Origin: Nitrospira sp. BO4
Lineage (GTDB): Bacteria; Nitrospirota; Nitrospiria; Nitrospirales; Nitrospiraceae
Assembly (NCBI GenBank): GCA_030144965.1
Contig: JAMPUU010000014.1
Coordinates: 1-64,000 of the forward strand
Direction: 5' to 3'
Length of the DNA: 64,000 nucleotides
Shown: piece by piece, positions 53,257 to 62,370 of the stretch
Numbering within the stretch: the first letter of the stretch is position 1
Layout of the letters: every line of letters starts with the position of its first letter
Notes under the pieces: model-generated
Database searches by the model: none
What the model saw: only the letters and a program-made list of their open reading frames with translations
What the model was told of the DNA's origin: nothing
Made by a program: the position numbers and the translations under genes

Positions 53257-53770
53257 CGACGCACACTCCTTGACACTGGGTGAGAGGCCTGAGGAATAGA
53301 TATAGTAAGCTTAAACACTCACGTGTCTATTCTTAATTACAAAGTCGCGTGAGTGTAGTGGGCCCGTCAGTCGTCTGTCAAGATATGATTCCTGTAAATC
53401 GGCTTCCAGAGCCATTTGGAATGGCCCTACACGAAAGTGAGGAGGGATGGCTCACACCTAGAGAAGAGGGCTTCAACTACACCAAGACTGCGCATCTGGT
53501 TGAAATCAAATGATGTCAGCTTGGCCCCATGTGACCGCAAGAGAAACCGTACCGTGGTTCCTAATAGGAGAATCTAGAGTTCTCTGCTGGAGGAAACAGA
53601 TAAGGTGATGATGGCTGCTGGATGAAGAGAGGATTCGATCTGAGGAAAGGATTAGCAGAAAATCGAGTACGTCATGAAGTCGCGTTGATTCGAGAGAGGC
53701 ACCGGCTGGTCCAGCTCATTGCCAGACCAACCGGATGTAGGCGGGTAACTACTGCTATGAACCAGAGCTC
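53257..53770 (-). promoter_or_regulatory. Likely promoter and operator of the lipase array operon
   Basis: On the minus strand a candidate promoter has -35 TAGACA (53324-53329) and -10 TACTAT (53302-53307), 16 bases apart, ending about 45 bases before the first gene. A 9-base inverted repeat, ACACTCACG at 53315-53323 and CGTGAGTGT at 53348-53356, flanks the -35 element, so a repressor or activator could act here. The region to 53770 has no supported gene. Confidence 0.4.
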
Positions 53771-54049
53771 TCACTTGTTCATGAGGGAATCCATCGCTCC
53801 CTTGGCGCCACCACCGGACACTGACAGCGAAGATAGATTGTCTTTGGTCTGCTTGAGCGTATTCATATTCTTCTGCAGGGCATCGACATTCTTCTGCATG
53901 TCGACCAAAGAGGTTCCGATCTGGGTGACGGAATCCTTGAGCCCAAAGAGCCCCTCAGCCGAGGCGACATGCAACGACACCCCTCCCAACACGAATCCGA
54001 GCAAGAATGCGGGAATAGCGAATAGAGATAGCGACCGTGCGGTTGTCAT
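53771..54049 (-). CDS. Small exported coiled-coil protein
   Basis: A 92-residue exported protein. A signal peptide (about residues 1-30, ending VASAEG) is followed by a helical coiled coil with heptad-like hydrophobics (VTQIGTSLVDMQKNVDALQK, MNTLKQTKDNLSSL) and a glycine-rich end. It should be periplasmic and perhaps trimeric. AAGGAGGGACCC precedes the ATG. Similar short coiled-coil exported proteins are usually uncharacterised. Confidence 0.62.
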   Translation of the reverse strand: MTTARSLSLFAIPAFLLGFVLGGVSLHVASAEGLFGLKDSVTQIGTSLVDMQKNVDALQKNMNTLKQTKDNLSSLSVSGGGAKGAMDSLMNK

Positions 54050-54145
54050 GGGTCCCTCCTTGGTTGAATGGCGCTCGACGCCTACTCACATTGCCAGCAG
54101 CATGCCTTCACATAGTACCAATCGGACAGGACATTGAGACGAATG

Positions 54146-54322
54146 CTACCCGAGGTACCTGCCGTACAAAAAGGCCACGAATTGCTTGGCTCCACGCATA
54201 CGATTTTTTACGTTCTCGTCTGAGACACCTGACTGTCGCAGCTGTTGTTCAAACCTAACCAGCGCATCCTTGAGCTCTTTTCTCAATTCTCTCTCGATGA
54301 CTCGGTCCAGCACGCTCGGCAT
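54146..54322 (-). CDS. Small 58-residue helical protein
   Basis: A short gene with an excellent ribosome site (GAGGAGGG six bases before the ATG). The product is basic and helical: MPSVLDRVIERELRKELKDA, then VRFEQQLRQSGVSDENVKNR, ending in AFLYGRYLG. It is likely cytosolic. Composition and ribosome site support a real gene. Function unknown. Confidence 0.55.
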   Translation of the reverse strand: MPSVLDRVIERELRKELKDALVRFEQQLRQSGVSDENVKNRMRGAKQFVAFLYGRYLG

Positions 54323-54486
54323 AATTTCCCTCCTCGCTCGATTGACTACGCTCCGATCAGGCTACGGTCTTGCCTGGACGGTGTGACACATAGACACCAG
54401 GCTCGGAATTCTACAGAACTTGCCAGGGACAAGCCAGTTCTTAAAGCAGAGGAAGCCGTTCGCTAGAGGCACCTTTACAGGCAACG

Positions 54487-56268
54487 CTAGAGCCGTCTGG
54501 CGTGGAACAATGTCAGCCCTGCTTTCACTCTTGCCTTAGGCAAGATCGCCTTGTGCATGCGGAAAGTCGGGAGAAATTCGACTGGTTGGTCCCAGCGCAC
54601 ATCCCACCGTTCTCTCGCCAACGTCTCGCGCAATTCAACAGGCCCGACGATAAACGCCGTACCACCCCGCCGCAACGTGCGATTCATTTGTGTGGGGACT
54701 GTCGTCAACGCATCCAAAGACCCAAACGAAGCATACGGCACCCAGCAATACAGCAGATCATAGGGCCCACGGTTCGCTGGAGACTGTTCATACCCATCAG
54801 CGGGTATCATACGAATTCGTTGAAGCCACTCCCATTGCCGCACGGCGGCACATTGAGTCCAGAGTTGCTGAGCCTGACGCTGTGCGTAAGCAAAGTGCCG
54901 GACACTGACCGTATAGTCGCGCGGCCGGTCGAAGAGAATGCATGTAGCAATGACGGCGTCTCCGTTGTCGATGAGGACATGTTCGGCCTGCGATCGTACC
55001 ATCCCTATCTCACGGTCTTGTTCGCTCAGATCGTCCAGATAGTCCGCAACAAAAGCTTGTGCGGCGAGTTCGTCAATCTCCTCATCGTCGTCCGGAAACA
55101 ACGGCACCGCCTCAAACGCTTCGGCAGGGAGAATCTTCGGGAACCCTTGCGTGAATACTGTACGCCAATCGACAGGGCTCATGGGACACTCAGGAGAAGA
55201 CGAGGGCAGCGGATGAAAACCTGTCGTTAACGAGACGACTGTTTCCTTTTCCCGATCCTTCAGGATCAACCGAGTCCCTTGGACCTGCATGCTGCGGTCC
55301 AGGGGAAGTAGACGACCGCTTGGGTTCACGTATGAAAGGCCGGCCGTATCATCCGCAAGGGTCGCCTTTTGGACGACCCCAGCTTGTACGGTCAGACATA
55401 ATCCTTGGCTCTCGTCGAGATAGCGAACCGGAGGATGCTGGGCCGGCAGCCATGTACCAACATGGGATTTCATGGGATTCATGAAATCGGCAAATGGGTC
55501 CGCCCCGCTTACTCTCTGCGGTGTGAAAAAACTGCTGAACAAGCGAAATGCCGCCTCAGATGGATAGGTGGGAATCCCGCGATATCGTAACGGCCTCGGA
55601 GTGACCTGTCCTTTGTTTTGATCGTCATACAACCCGCGAATCAACTCGAACACCGCTGATCCAGTCCCCGGCAACAGCGACTTGAACAGCTCGACGACCG
55701 GGAGAAAATCAATCCGATCCCAATGCATCGAGCCCATGCAGGACATGAAACGAGCCTGCTCAAACCCTCCGTCATCCAACACATACAACGCATCTTTTCG
55801 CTGGCGAATCGTCGCCGTCCCTTTTGGATCGATCGTCAGATCCTCATCCCGATAAAACCACCGCACCTCCTCGATCGGTACTCGTAAGGCCCCGGCAGCC
55901 AAGGCGCGAAGATCATCGGGAGTGGTCCGCTGCCAATTGGGCTTCGCAGCGAGGTTCAATCTCGTTTCGTTCACCAGTCCGGAAGGTTTAACTCCGACCC
56001 ACCGCCCCCAATCCAGCCGGACGCGCGCTCGCGTCAGCGCGACGGTCCCTATAGTAGTCGACTCCCATTCACACTCATGCATGGGATGGCCTGCCGGATC
56101 GGTGGCGAGAAATCTCCGTCCATCAGGCCGATAGAACACCAGATGCCCGGTCGGAAGGGTTTCGACGTGTCCACCCATCTGATCGAATTGCTTAGCGAGC
56201 GTGCGTGATGAGGGAAACCGGAGATGGCCGGGGGTCTTTAGGGCAAATGCAATGGCATTCGAGGGCAT
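54487..56268 (-). CDS. Uncharacterised 593-residue protein, methyltransferase-like end
   Basis: A soluble 593-residue protein of unknown function whose ATG directly follows the proA stop codon (TGAATG), so it is coupled to proA. The N-terminal half is strand-rich (HLVFYRPDGRRFLATD, RVRLDWGRWVGVKPSG). A middle region has DDDEEIDELAAQAFVADYLD. The last ~130 residues read YDLLYCWVPYASFGSLDALTT then RTLRRGGTAFIVGPVELRET, the post-motif strand-loop order of SAM-dependent methyltransferases, but no clear glycine-rich cofactor loop is seen. It may be a degenerate methyltransferase or an unrelated fold. No known homologue is recognised. Confidence 0.6.
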   Translation of the reverse strand: MPSNAIAFALKTPGHLRFPSSRTLAKQFDQMGGHVETLPTGHLVFYRPDGRRFLATDPAGHPMHECEWESTTIGTVALTRARVRLDWGRWVGVKPSGLVNETRLNLAAKPNWQRTTPDDLRALAAGALRVPIEEVRWFYRDEDLTIDPKGTATIRQRKDALYVLDDGGFEQARFMSCMGSMHWDRIDFLPVVELFKSLLPGTGSAVFELIRGLYDDQNKGQVTPRPLRYRGIPTYPSEAAFRLFSSFFTPQRVSGADPFADFMNPMKSHVGTWLPAQHPPVRYLDESQGLCLTVQAGVVQKATLADDTAGLSYVNPSGRLLPLDRSMQVQGTRLILKDREKETVVSLTTGFHPLPSSSPECPMSPVDWRTVFTQGFPKILPAEAFEAVPLFPDDDEEIDELAAQAFVADYLDDLSEQDREIGMVRSQAEHVLIDNGDAVIATCILFDRPRDYTVSVRHFAYAQRQAQQLWTQCAAVRQWEWLQRIRMIPADGYEQSPANRGPYDLLYCWVPYASFGSLDALTTVPTQMNRTLRRGGTAFIVGPVELRETLARERWDVRWDQPVEFLPTFRMHKAILPKARVKAGLTLFHARRL

Positions 56269-57579
56269 TCACTCGCGGAGCTGGCCGCTCCCCAAGACAA
56301 TGAATTTGCAGCAGGTGAGCTCCTCCAATCCCATAGGGCCCCGCGCATGAACCCGGGAGGTGCTGATACCGATCTCGGCGCCAAGGCCGAATTGATATCC
56401 GTCGTTGAGTCGCGTGGATGCATTCACGAGCACGGCGCTGGCATCGACTTCCTTGAGAAATCGCATGGAGCGCCCGTAATCCGAGGTCACGATGGCTTCC
56501 GTATGCCGTGACCCGTACTGGGCGATGTGTTCCATGGCCTCATCCATGCTTTTGACGACTTTGACGGCAAGGATCAGATCAAGAAATTCTTTTCCGTAAT
56601 CCTGGTCGCTTGCCGGCTTCGCTTCAGGAATCAGTTGGCAGGTCTTCGGGCATCCGCGAATCTCGACATGGGCCGCTCTCAGGCTTGTGGCGAGTTTGGG
56701 GAGGAGCGTCCGCGCGACGGTCTGATGAACCAACAGGGTTTCCATCGCGTTGCAGGTCGACGGCCGCTGTGCTTTGGCATTGACGCAAATGGCTTCCGCC
56801 ATCGCCGGGTCTGCTGCGGCATCGACATAGATATGGCATACACCCGCATCATGCTTGACCACCGGAACCGTCGCGTGCTCCGCGATGAGCTTCATCAACG
56901 ATTCACCGCCGCGCGGAATGATCAAGTCAATGAATCGGTCCTGCTTCAAGAGAATTGGGACCACCTCACGATCGGCACGGTCGACAAAGGTGATCGCGCC
57001 GGGAGGGACACCGGCCTTCTCGGATGATTCGGACAGAATGGCGGCAATCGCGGTATTTGAATGGATCGCTTCACTGCCGCCGCGCAAGACACACACGTTG
57101 CCGGACTTCAGACACAGAGCAGCCGAATCCGCCGTCACATTGGGGCGCGACTCGTAAATGATCCCAATCACTCCGATGGGCACACGGATCCGACCAACTT
57201 GCATCCCGTTGGGCCTCGTCCACATGGCAGACATCACCCCGACAGGGTCTGGTAACTTCGCGACTTCGCGAACGCCGGCCGCCATCTCTCCGATGCGCTT
57301 CTCGGTCAGCCTCAAGCGATCAGCCATCGCTTTCTTGTCAGATGCCGTCTCAAATGCCTTGAGGTCTTGTTCATTCGCCTCGATCAATTCGGCTGACTTC
57401 GCCTCGATCGCCTCCGCCATCGCAAGGAGCGCTTGATTTTTAGTCGATGTCGGCAGAGAAGCCAATCTCCTTGCCGCCTGTTTCGCTTTGGAGACCAGCT
57501 CCAATACATACTCAGAAGCAGGCAGTGGTTTGGATTCTTCGATCTTCGGATCGGGGACAGTCCGATCTACGGCTTCCAT
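56269..57579 (-). CDS. proA: Gamma-glutamyl phosphate reductase
   Basis: A 436-residue enzyme that reduces gamma-glutamyl phosphate to glutamate semialdehyde with NADPH in proline synthesis. The ATG at 57579 is preferred; a TTG at 57648 would add 23 residues. Motifs of the aldehyde dehydrogenase-like family are GVIGIIYESRPNVTADSAAL, KSGNVCVLRGGSEAIHSN and the catalytic AQRPSTCNAMETLLVH (Cys). The end holds VLVNASTRLNDGYQFGLGAE. Length is near the usual 417 residues. It lies between the UDP-glucuronate decarboxylase gene and the uncharacterised 593-residue gene. proB is not in this window. Confidence 0.94.
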   Translation of the reverse strand: MEAVDRTVPDPKIEESKPLPASEYVLELVSKAKQAARRLASLPTSTKNQALLAMAEAIEAKSAELIEANEQDLKAFETASDKKAMADRLRLTEKRIGEMAAGVREVAKLPDPVGVMSAMWTRPNGMQVGRIRVPIGVIGIIYESRPNVTADSAALCLKSGNVCVLRGGSEAIHSNTAIAAILSESSEKAGVPPGAITFVDRADREVVPILLKQDRFIDLIIPRGGESLMKLIAEHATVPVVKHDAGVCHIYVDAAADPAMAEAICVNAKAQRPSTCNAMETLLVHQTVARTLLPKLATSLRAAHVEIRGCPKTCQLIPEAKPASDQDYGKEFLDLILAVKVVKSMDEAMEHIAQYGSRHTEAIVTSDYGRSMRFLKEVDASAVLVNASTRLNDGYQFGLGAEIGISTSRVHARGPMGLEELTCCKFIVLGSGQLRE

Positions 57580-57682
57580 GCTTTTCACCAATGATTCTAT
57601 GACCTGAGAACGAGACTGACCATACCGTGTGGGTGAGAGACGGGTCAAGAGTCTCAGGGTTGCTTGGTAGGCTGGATCCCTA

Positions 57683-58708
57683 TCAGTGGGCTGATACCGC
57701 CTGACCCAAGACTGTTTGAAAGTACTGGATGGTCTTCGTTAAAGCATCCTCTAATTCAACCCTCGGCTCCCACTTCAGTAAGGTTTTCGCGCGAGCGATA
57801 TCCGGTCGCCTGACCTTAGGATCATCGGCGGGTAGCGGATGGAAGGCAATTTCACTCGATGAGTGAGTCAACTTCAGAATCACGTTGGCGATTTCCAACA
57901 CCGTGAGTTCCCTTGGATTTCCGATATTGACGGGATCATGAATGCTGCTCGCTTGCCTGCCGTTCTGTTCGGTGAAGAAGAACTTCCGGTCGGTCCGCTG
58001 CTCGACTGTCTTATCGGAGTTTACGAACAACAGGGCAATGATGCCCCTTACCAGATCGTCCACATAACAAAAACTCCGCGTCTGCATGCCATCTCCATAC
58101 ACCGTGAGAGGCTTCCCTTGCAGAGCCTGCACAATGAAGTTCGACACGACGCGTCCGTCATTGGGTCTCATGCGCGGTCCGAACGTATTGAAGATGCGGA
58201 CGATCCGTGTGTCCAGACCATGGTAGCGATGGTATGCCATGGTCATCGCTTCTCCGAATCGCTTCGCTTCATCGTAGACACCCCGTGGGCTGATAGGGTT
58301 GACGTTTCCCCAATAAGACTCGGGTTGCGGATTCACGAGCGGGTCTCCATACACCTCCGACGTACTGGCCAGCAGAAAGCGTGCTCCCTTGGCTTTAGCC
58401 AACCCTAAGGCCTTATGCGTCCCCAATCCCCCGACTTTCAATGTCGCGATGGGCATGTCGAGATAATCTTGGGGGCTTGCAGGAGAGGCAAAGTGCATCA
58501 CCGCATCAAGATGGCCCTCGACATGAACATAGTCGCACACGTTGTATTTAATGAACGAAAATGAACTGTTACCCATTAAATGAGCGACGTTCTCAACTTT
58601 TCCGGTGCTGAGGTTGTCCATGCAAATGACATGATGCCCTTCGCTGATGAGCGACTCGGCAAGATGGCTTCCCAGAAACCCGGCCCCACCTGTAACTAAA
58701 ATGCGCAT
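57683..58708 (-). CDS. uxs: UDP-glucuronate decarboxylase (UDP-xylose synthase)
   Basis: A 341-residue short-chain dehydrogenase of extended type. The ATG at 58708 follows AGAGGAG; the frame is open to 58750. It has [10 protein letters not shown] (NAD-binding), [20 protein letters not shown], catalytic [10 protein letters not shown] (Y-x3-K), [17 protein letters not shown] and [17 protein letters not shown]. The last two are typical of UDP-glucuronate decarboxylases. It makes UDP-xylose for exopolysaccharide or LPS. A 30-residue insertion near residues 235-260 ([19 protein letters not shown]) is unusual. Another sugar-nucleotide epimerase is a less likely alternative. It follows the pilus-like operon on the same strand. 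Confidence 0.85.
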   Translation of the reverse strand: MRILVTGGAGFLGSHLAESLISEGHHVICMDNLSTGKVENVAHLMGNSSFSFIKYNVCDYVHVEGHLDAVMHFASPASPQDYLDMPIATLKVGGLGTHKALGLAKAKGARFLLASTSEVYGDPLVNPQPESYWGNVNPISPRGVYDEAKRFGEAMTMAYHRYHGLDTRIVRIFNTFGPRMRPNDGRVVSNFIVQALQGKPLTVYGDGMQTRSFCYVDDLVRGIIALLFVNSDKTVEQRTDRKFFFTEQNGRQASSIHDPVNIGNPRELTVLEIANVILKLTHSSSEIAFHPLPADDPKVRRPDIARAKTLLKWEPRVELEDALTKTIQYFQTVLGQAVSAH

Positions 58709-58866
58709 ATTCCGGACTCCTCTCAGTTTGGATTCGGTCAAGTTTATCACAAGTTATATGAGAGCAAGAAGCCACAGCTTTCTCCAGGACAGATTCTAGT
58801 CGGTCTAGTCATAACATCACGTAGCCGTAGGGATCATGAAAGGCCGCCAACTCGTCCCCCTGTGGC

Positions 58867-59550
58867 CTATGGGATTGTCTCCGGTGAGGAAGGACCCGTA
58901 GGCTCTTGTGGCAAAGACGGATCCATCGGAGGAGGAGAATCAGTCGGATCCGTTACATGCCCAGGAGAATCCACAGATTCTGAGGCGGGTTCTCCCGGAA
59001 CCATTGATTGGTCGGATACGGGTGGTTGTTCACGGACCGGAAGCGGTCCGGTCATAGAGCCCGTGACTACGGCCATGGAGGGATTGGGATGCTGGAATAC
59101 CCAATCGTAATGGGTCGGTTTACCGAGGAAATGGCGGACAGCAGGTGGGAACTCGCCCTGCTTGATCGGCGTGTGCCTACTTTTGCTTCGGACACCCATG
59201 ATCCCCCCCGTGGGTGCCCGCAGCAGTTCCCACTCACCATGCCCAACCGGATCGAGATAGACCTTCCTAAGAAAAGGCTTGGGTGGCCTCGTGAGTTCAG
59301 CGAGTGTTTGAGGATACACCTCGCCGGGCATGACTCTTCCGGCCTTTGCACTGGCCGAGTAGAGGGCCAACGCTGTTTGGATCTCGATACCTTTGGCCAG
59401 TAAATCCGCCTCTAGCTCCCGTTGCACCATTGTCTTCCACTGCCGGGCCGCCATCGTCAAGGTAAGCCCCATCAGCGTGACAGCGATCATCACCATAAGG
59501 TACGAGAATCCTGCCTCTTGACGCCTCGGCAATACGGAAATCCGCCTCAC
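58867..59550 (-). CDS. Pseudopilin-like protein of the secretion operon
   Basis: A 227-residue pseudopilin. The N terminus RRQEAGFSYLMVMIAVTLMG has a prepilin peptidase site (G then F) and a hydrophobic helix. The usual Glu at position +5 of the mature protein is Met, so this may be a minor or tip pseudopilin. The globular part has GEVYPQTLAELTRPPKPFLRK and YLDPVGHGEWELL, as in GspG-like proteins, and the last 60 residues are a proline- and serine-rich tail. It is the last gene of the cluster, seven bases after the PilP-like gene. Confidence 0.75.
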   Translation of the reverse strand: MRRISVLPRRQEAGFSYLMVMIAVTLMGLTLTMAARQWKTMVQRELEADLLAKGIEIQTALALYSASAKAGRVMPGEVYPQTLAELTRPPKPFLRKVYLDPVGHGEWELLRAPTGGIMGVRSKSRHTPIKQGEFPPAVRHFLGKPTHYDWVFQHPNPSMAVVTGSMTGPLPVREQPPVSDQSMVPGEPASESVDSPGHVTDPTDSPPPMDPSLPQEPTGPSSPETIP

Positions 59551-59556
59551 CGTCTC

Positions 59557-60162
59557 TCACTCCTGGTCCACCGCCGCTTTCGCTTCTTTCGCCTCTTTCG
59601 ACAACGACACCGTTTGGTCCACACGTGTGCCGGTATCGCGTATGGTCACGCTCTCTGAGGTGATCGCCTTGAGGACCAGATGACCGTCGATGCGATCACC
59701 GACTTTGAGGACCTTCACTTCATCTTCTTTGCTGAGCACCGCCATCTCTTTGTTTGTTTTCCGACCTTCGCCCAGACGCAGAAATCCCAGATATCGATAC
59801 GGCCCCAATTCCATCGCTTCTGCCTGTTCCATCAAGGGTTCGGCTTGTGCTAACCCCTGCTGGTTCACCGGGGCCGAACTATTGCTGGTGGGAAAGGTTC
59901 GGTCGGAACGGGGCACCGTGAAAATGTTGCGAGGCGTTGTGAAGGTTGCCGCACGTTGGGCTCCAGTGGACGCAAGGAGGCCGAGGTTTACGCGCAAGCC
60001 GGTTCCCGTCATCGCGTCGTGTCGACCCGATGAAGCGGAACCGGAGACGTTCGTGAGCGGGACACGCACCGGCTCCTCCAGCAGCCGCCATTGCCAGACA
60101 GCCAGTCCTGCCCACAGAAGGATAAGTGAGGCAGCGAGAATCGTCTTCTTCTTCGAATCCAT
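59557..60162 (-). CDS. PilP/GspC-like inner-membrane protein
   Basis: A 201-residue protein with an N-terminal membrane helix (about residues 8-26), a proline- and alanine-rich periplasmic linker and a C-terminal small beta domain. The domain contains YRYLGFLRLGEG and LKVGDRIDGHLVLKAITSES, the homology-region pattern shared by GspC and PilP proteins, which link the inner-membrane complex to the secretin. It lies just after the PilO-like gene. The secretin is not in this window. Confidence 0.72.
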   Translation of the reverse strand: MDSKKKTILAASLILLWAGLAVWQWRLLEEPVRVPLTNVSGSASSGRHDAMTGTGLRVNLGLLASTGAQRAATFTTPRNIFTVPRSDRTFPTSNSSAPVNQQGLAQAEPLMEQAEAMELGPYRYLGFLRLGEGRKTNKEMAVLSKEDEVKVLKVGDRIDGHLVLKAITSESVTIRDTGTRVDQTVSLSKEAKEAKAAVDQE

Positions 60163-60164
60163 GG

Positions 60165-60737
60165 CTAAGGGACGGCCTCCTGCACGCCGGGCCTCTCGGT
60201 ATCGGAGCGAAGATACGCCGCGATCTTGATATTGAACGTCAACAGCGCGTCTGGCGCACCCCCGGACCGAGCCAGTTCTAGGTCTTCGATAAACACCATC
60301 TCTTCCGCCGTCTCAAGATCATAGATAAATCGGCGGAGATCTTCGTATCGCCCACTCATCGCCCCCTGTAACAATCCCTTGCTCGTGTTCGCGACAAGAG
60401 TGGCCTCGGTCTTGTAGGACAATGCCGGTAGGGTGACTCGATCACGTTTCGCTTCCTCTGAAATCCCCAGCGCCAAGGGAGCAAAGTCTCGTTCAGCGGG
60501 AAACGCTGCCCATATTCGGCCCAGGTCTTTTCTTGCATTTCTGGCCTCTCGATGATGCATCAACGACTGTCGCGTCGCGCCCCATTCCTTCTCTAAACGC
60601 TCTCGTTCGGATTGGGCGCCTTCCACACCGATTGTGTGCACGACAAGGAGCATCAGAAGTAAACCCAGGGCTGCCGCGCCCCATGGAAGCAATGGTGCAA
60701 AAGGATGCTGCAACACGATGATCAAGCGATCTTTCAT
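60165..60737 (-). CDS. PilO/GspM-like inner-membrane protein
   Basis: A 190-residue bitopic protein: one membrane helix (residues 15-37), a coiled coil (GAQSERERLEKEWGATRQSL) and a ferredoxin-like domain (LPALSYKTEATLVANTSKGL, then RYEDLRRFIYDLETAEEMVF and ARSGGAPDALLTFNIKIAAY). The segment YEDLRRFIYDLE and the following strand are typical of PilO. It starts by overlapping the PilN-like gene end by four bases. It should form a dimer or heterodimer with PilN in the inner-membrane platform. Confidence 0.82.
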   Translation of the reverse strand: MKDRLIIVLQHPFAPLLPWGAAALGLLLMLLVVHTIGVEGAQSERERLEKEWGATRQSLMHHREARNARKDLGRIWAAFPAERDFAPLALGISEEAKRDRVTLPALSYKTEATLVANTSKGLLQGAMSGRYEDLRRFIYDLETAEEMVFIEDLELARSGGAPDALLTFNIKIAAYLRSDTERPGVQEAVP

Positions 60738-61369
60738 CTCTCAAGCTCCGCCCAACGGTATCGCACCGTAATATCGAACTCCACTAAACCGTTCGATCCA
60801 ACACGGTGGTGAGCCAATACCGGATCCTGAAACGTGGAGTGGTCCTCAAGCCCCACGGTAAAGGTCGTGATGTCCTCCAGGCTCATCGCCGACCCCGCGA
60901 GTCGAACCGTCGAACCAGCTTGATCGAGTCGCACACTACTCAGTGCCAGGCGTGAGGGAACGGTTTGTTCTAGTTCGGTCAGAAACTTCGTCCACGAAAA
61001 TATTCTCTTCTCAAGCAGTTGATTGGCCAACTCCACCTCGAAGCGCAATCGTGTCAAGCCCTCCTCGGACATGTCTATTCCCTCGCGCCTAGCCTCCGCA
61101 ATCAAGCCAAGATCCTGCTGCCGAACTCGATCCAGTTCAGCTTCGATGGTCTGGTTTTCCTGATACGCCAGGATCGCTTGCCTGAGATTCCAGAGAATAC
61201 CCAACGCCAGCAAGGCGCAACTACCGATCAACAGGAGTCGAAGCGGGGCCATCACAGCTCGGTATCGGCGGCCCAGATTTATCTGAAACCGGTCAGGAGC
61301 ACCGCCCGGCAAGGGAATAGACCTGAGTGGATCGATGAGTTTTCCGATGAGAACATTCGTGAGCGCCAC
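60734..61369 (-). CDS. PilN/GspL-like inner-membrane protein
   Basis: A 211-residue protein. The start is taken as the GTG at 61369, which follows GGGGGTGG and lies just after the PilM-like stop; an upstream ATG at 61438 would overlap the PilM gene. It has the short N-terminal PDRFQINLGRRYRA (PilN-type, binds PilM), a membrane helix (residues 45-67), a coiled coil (NQTIEAELDRVRQQDLGLIA) and a small domain with FLTELEQTVPSRLALSSVRL. Gene order PilB, PilM, PilN, PilO, PilP matches type IV pilus or type II-like inner-membrane complexes. Confidence 0.8.
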   Translation of the reverse strand: MALTNVLIGKLIDPLRSIPLPGGAPDRFQINLGRRYRAVMAPLRLLLIGSCALLALGILWNLRQAILAYQENQTIEAELDRVRQQDLGLIAEARREGIDMSEEGLTRLRFEVELANQLLEKRIFSWTKFLTELEQTVPSRLALSSVRLDQAGSTVRLAGSAMSLEDITTFTVGLEDHSTFQDPVLAHHRVGSNGLVEFDITVRYRWAELER

Positions 61370-61370
61370 G

Positions 61371-62366
61371 TTACGCCACCCCCGCCATCGCCGCCAGCGA
61401 TGGCATTCCTCGATGACTCCCAGTCGCCACCCATCCAAGTGCCTCGACTGATTTCCAGTCGAGTTGTTCCACTGAGACTCGGAGTTCTACCTCCATCTGG
61501 TCTTGTAAAGCTGCCATGTCTCCATCCGCACAGATCACGGCTTCTTTAATAACCGCGGAGGGATGTTCCTGTCGGCAGACCTCCAGCGATGCACCGCATT
61601 CATCGAGAATCTTTTTCAACAACTCGGGCTTCGCCGGCACCTCGCTTGCTCCCACACCCAAGAGCTTGCATCGGTAAAACAGCAACCGCCCTCGCTGGGA
61701 CACCATGGTCGTCAGGGCTCGATCAGAGACACTGACCCACAGCACATCGCGACGTCGCCAATCAGACCAGCCGGAAGCCCTCCGCCAGAGATTAAACAGC
61801 CGTAGACTTGTGACCCCCACATCGTGAGGGATCAATCCGACGGATTCACAAAGAGACTCATATTGTCTCAGTACTGTTTCCTGAACCGCCACCGCCAAAA
61901 CTGTGAAGATTCGCGGGGTGTCGCACCGTCGATCATGAAATGCCTGAAACACAATCTTGGCCCCATTGAGGGGAAACAGCTGTTCTTGACCCAGCCGCCA
62001 TCGAATCAGCGCCTCGCGTTCCTCACGCCGAACGGGCAACTGTTCCAGGTGCAGCACCGTCGCTCTGACCGCGGTGTCTGGAAGCAGCATCGTGATCCGC
62101 CGAGGAAGAGCGGAAAGACCTGACGCCCCAACAATGCGATGATCTGATCCTGAACCGGTCAAGGCGCGGATACGACTTGCCAGTGGCGCAATCTCCGACA
62201 AGTTTTCGTCGGTGGCAGACGGTTTCACCATGCCATCGGAAAGGGCCGACATCGTGCATCGGTGTCGGGAGTGCCCGCGCCAATTCCGTTCAGTCTCGGC
62301 CCACGCAATCGAATCAATGCCGAACTTTAAACAGTGGTGGGGCCGGCTGCTGACCCATTCCCACAT
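61371..62366 (-). CDS. PilM-like actin-fold protein
   Basis: A 331-residue cytosolic protein whose N terminus is fixed by the ATG at 62366 after GAGGAAGGA (the frame is open to 62426). It resembles PilM: HCLKFGIDSIAWAE (beta hairpin of the actin-like fold), the middle TMLLPDTAVRATVLHLEQLP, WRLGQEQLFPL and VLRQYESLCESVGLIPHDVG. PilM binds PilN and couples the cytosolic ATPase to the inner-membrane complex. It lies four bases after the ATPase gene. Similarity is moderate in places, but the gene order supports the assignment. Confidence 0.78.
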   Translation of the reverse strand: MWEWVSSRPHHCLKFGIDSIAWAETERNWRGHSRHRCTMSALSDGMVKPSATDENLSEIAPLASRIRALTGSGSDHRIVGASGLSALPRRITMLLPDTAVRATVLHLEQLPVRREEREALIRWRLGQEQLFPLNGAKIVFQAFHDRRCDTPRIFTVLAVAVQETVLRQYESLCESVGLIPHDVGVTSLRLFNLWRRASGWSDWRRRDVLWVSVSDRALTTMVSQRGRLLFYRCKLLGVGASEVPAKPELLKKILDECGASLEVCRQEHPSAVIKEAVICADGDMAALQDQMEVELRVSVEQLDWKSVEALGWVATGSHRGMPSLAAMAGVA

Positions 62367-62370
62367 CGTG

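Noticed and set aside
53622..54137. 171-codon plus-strand frame
   Set aside because: Overlaps the well-supported exported coiled-coil gene on the other strand and has no good start.
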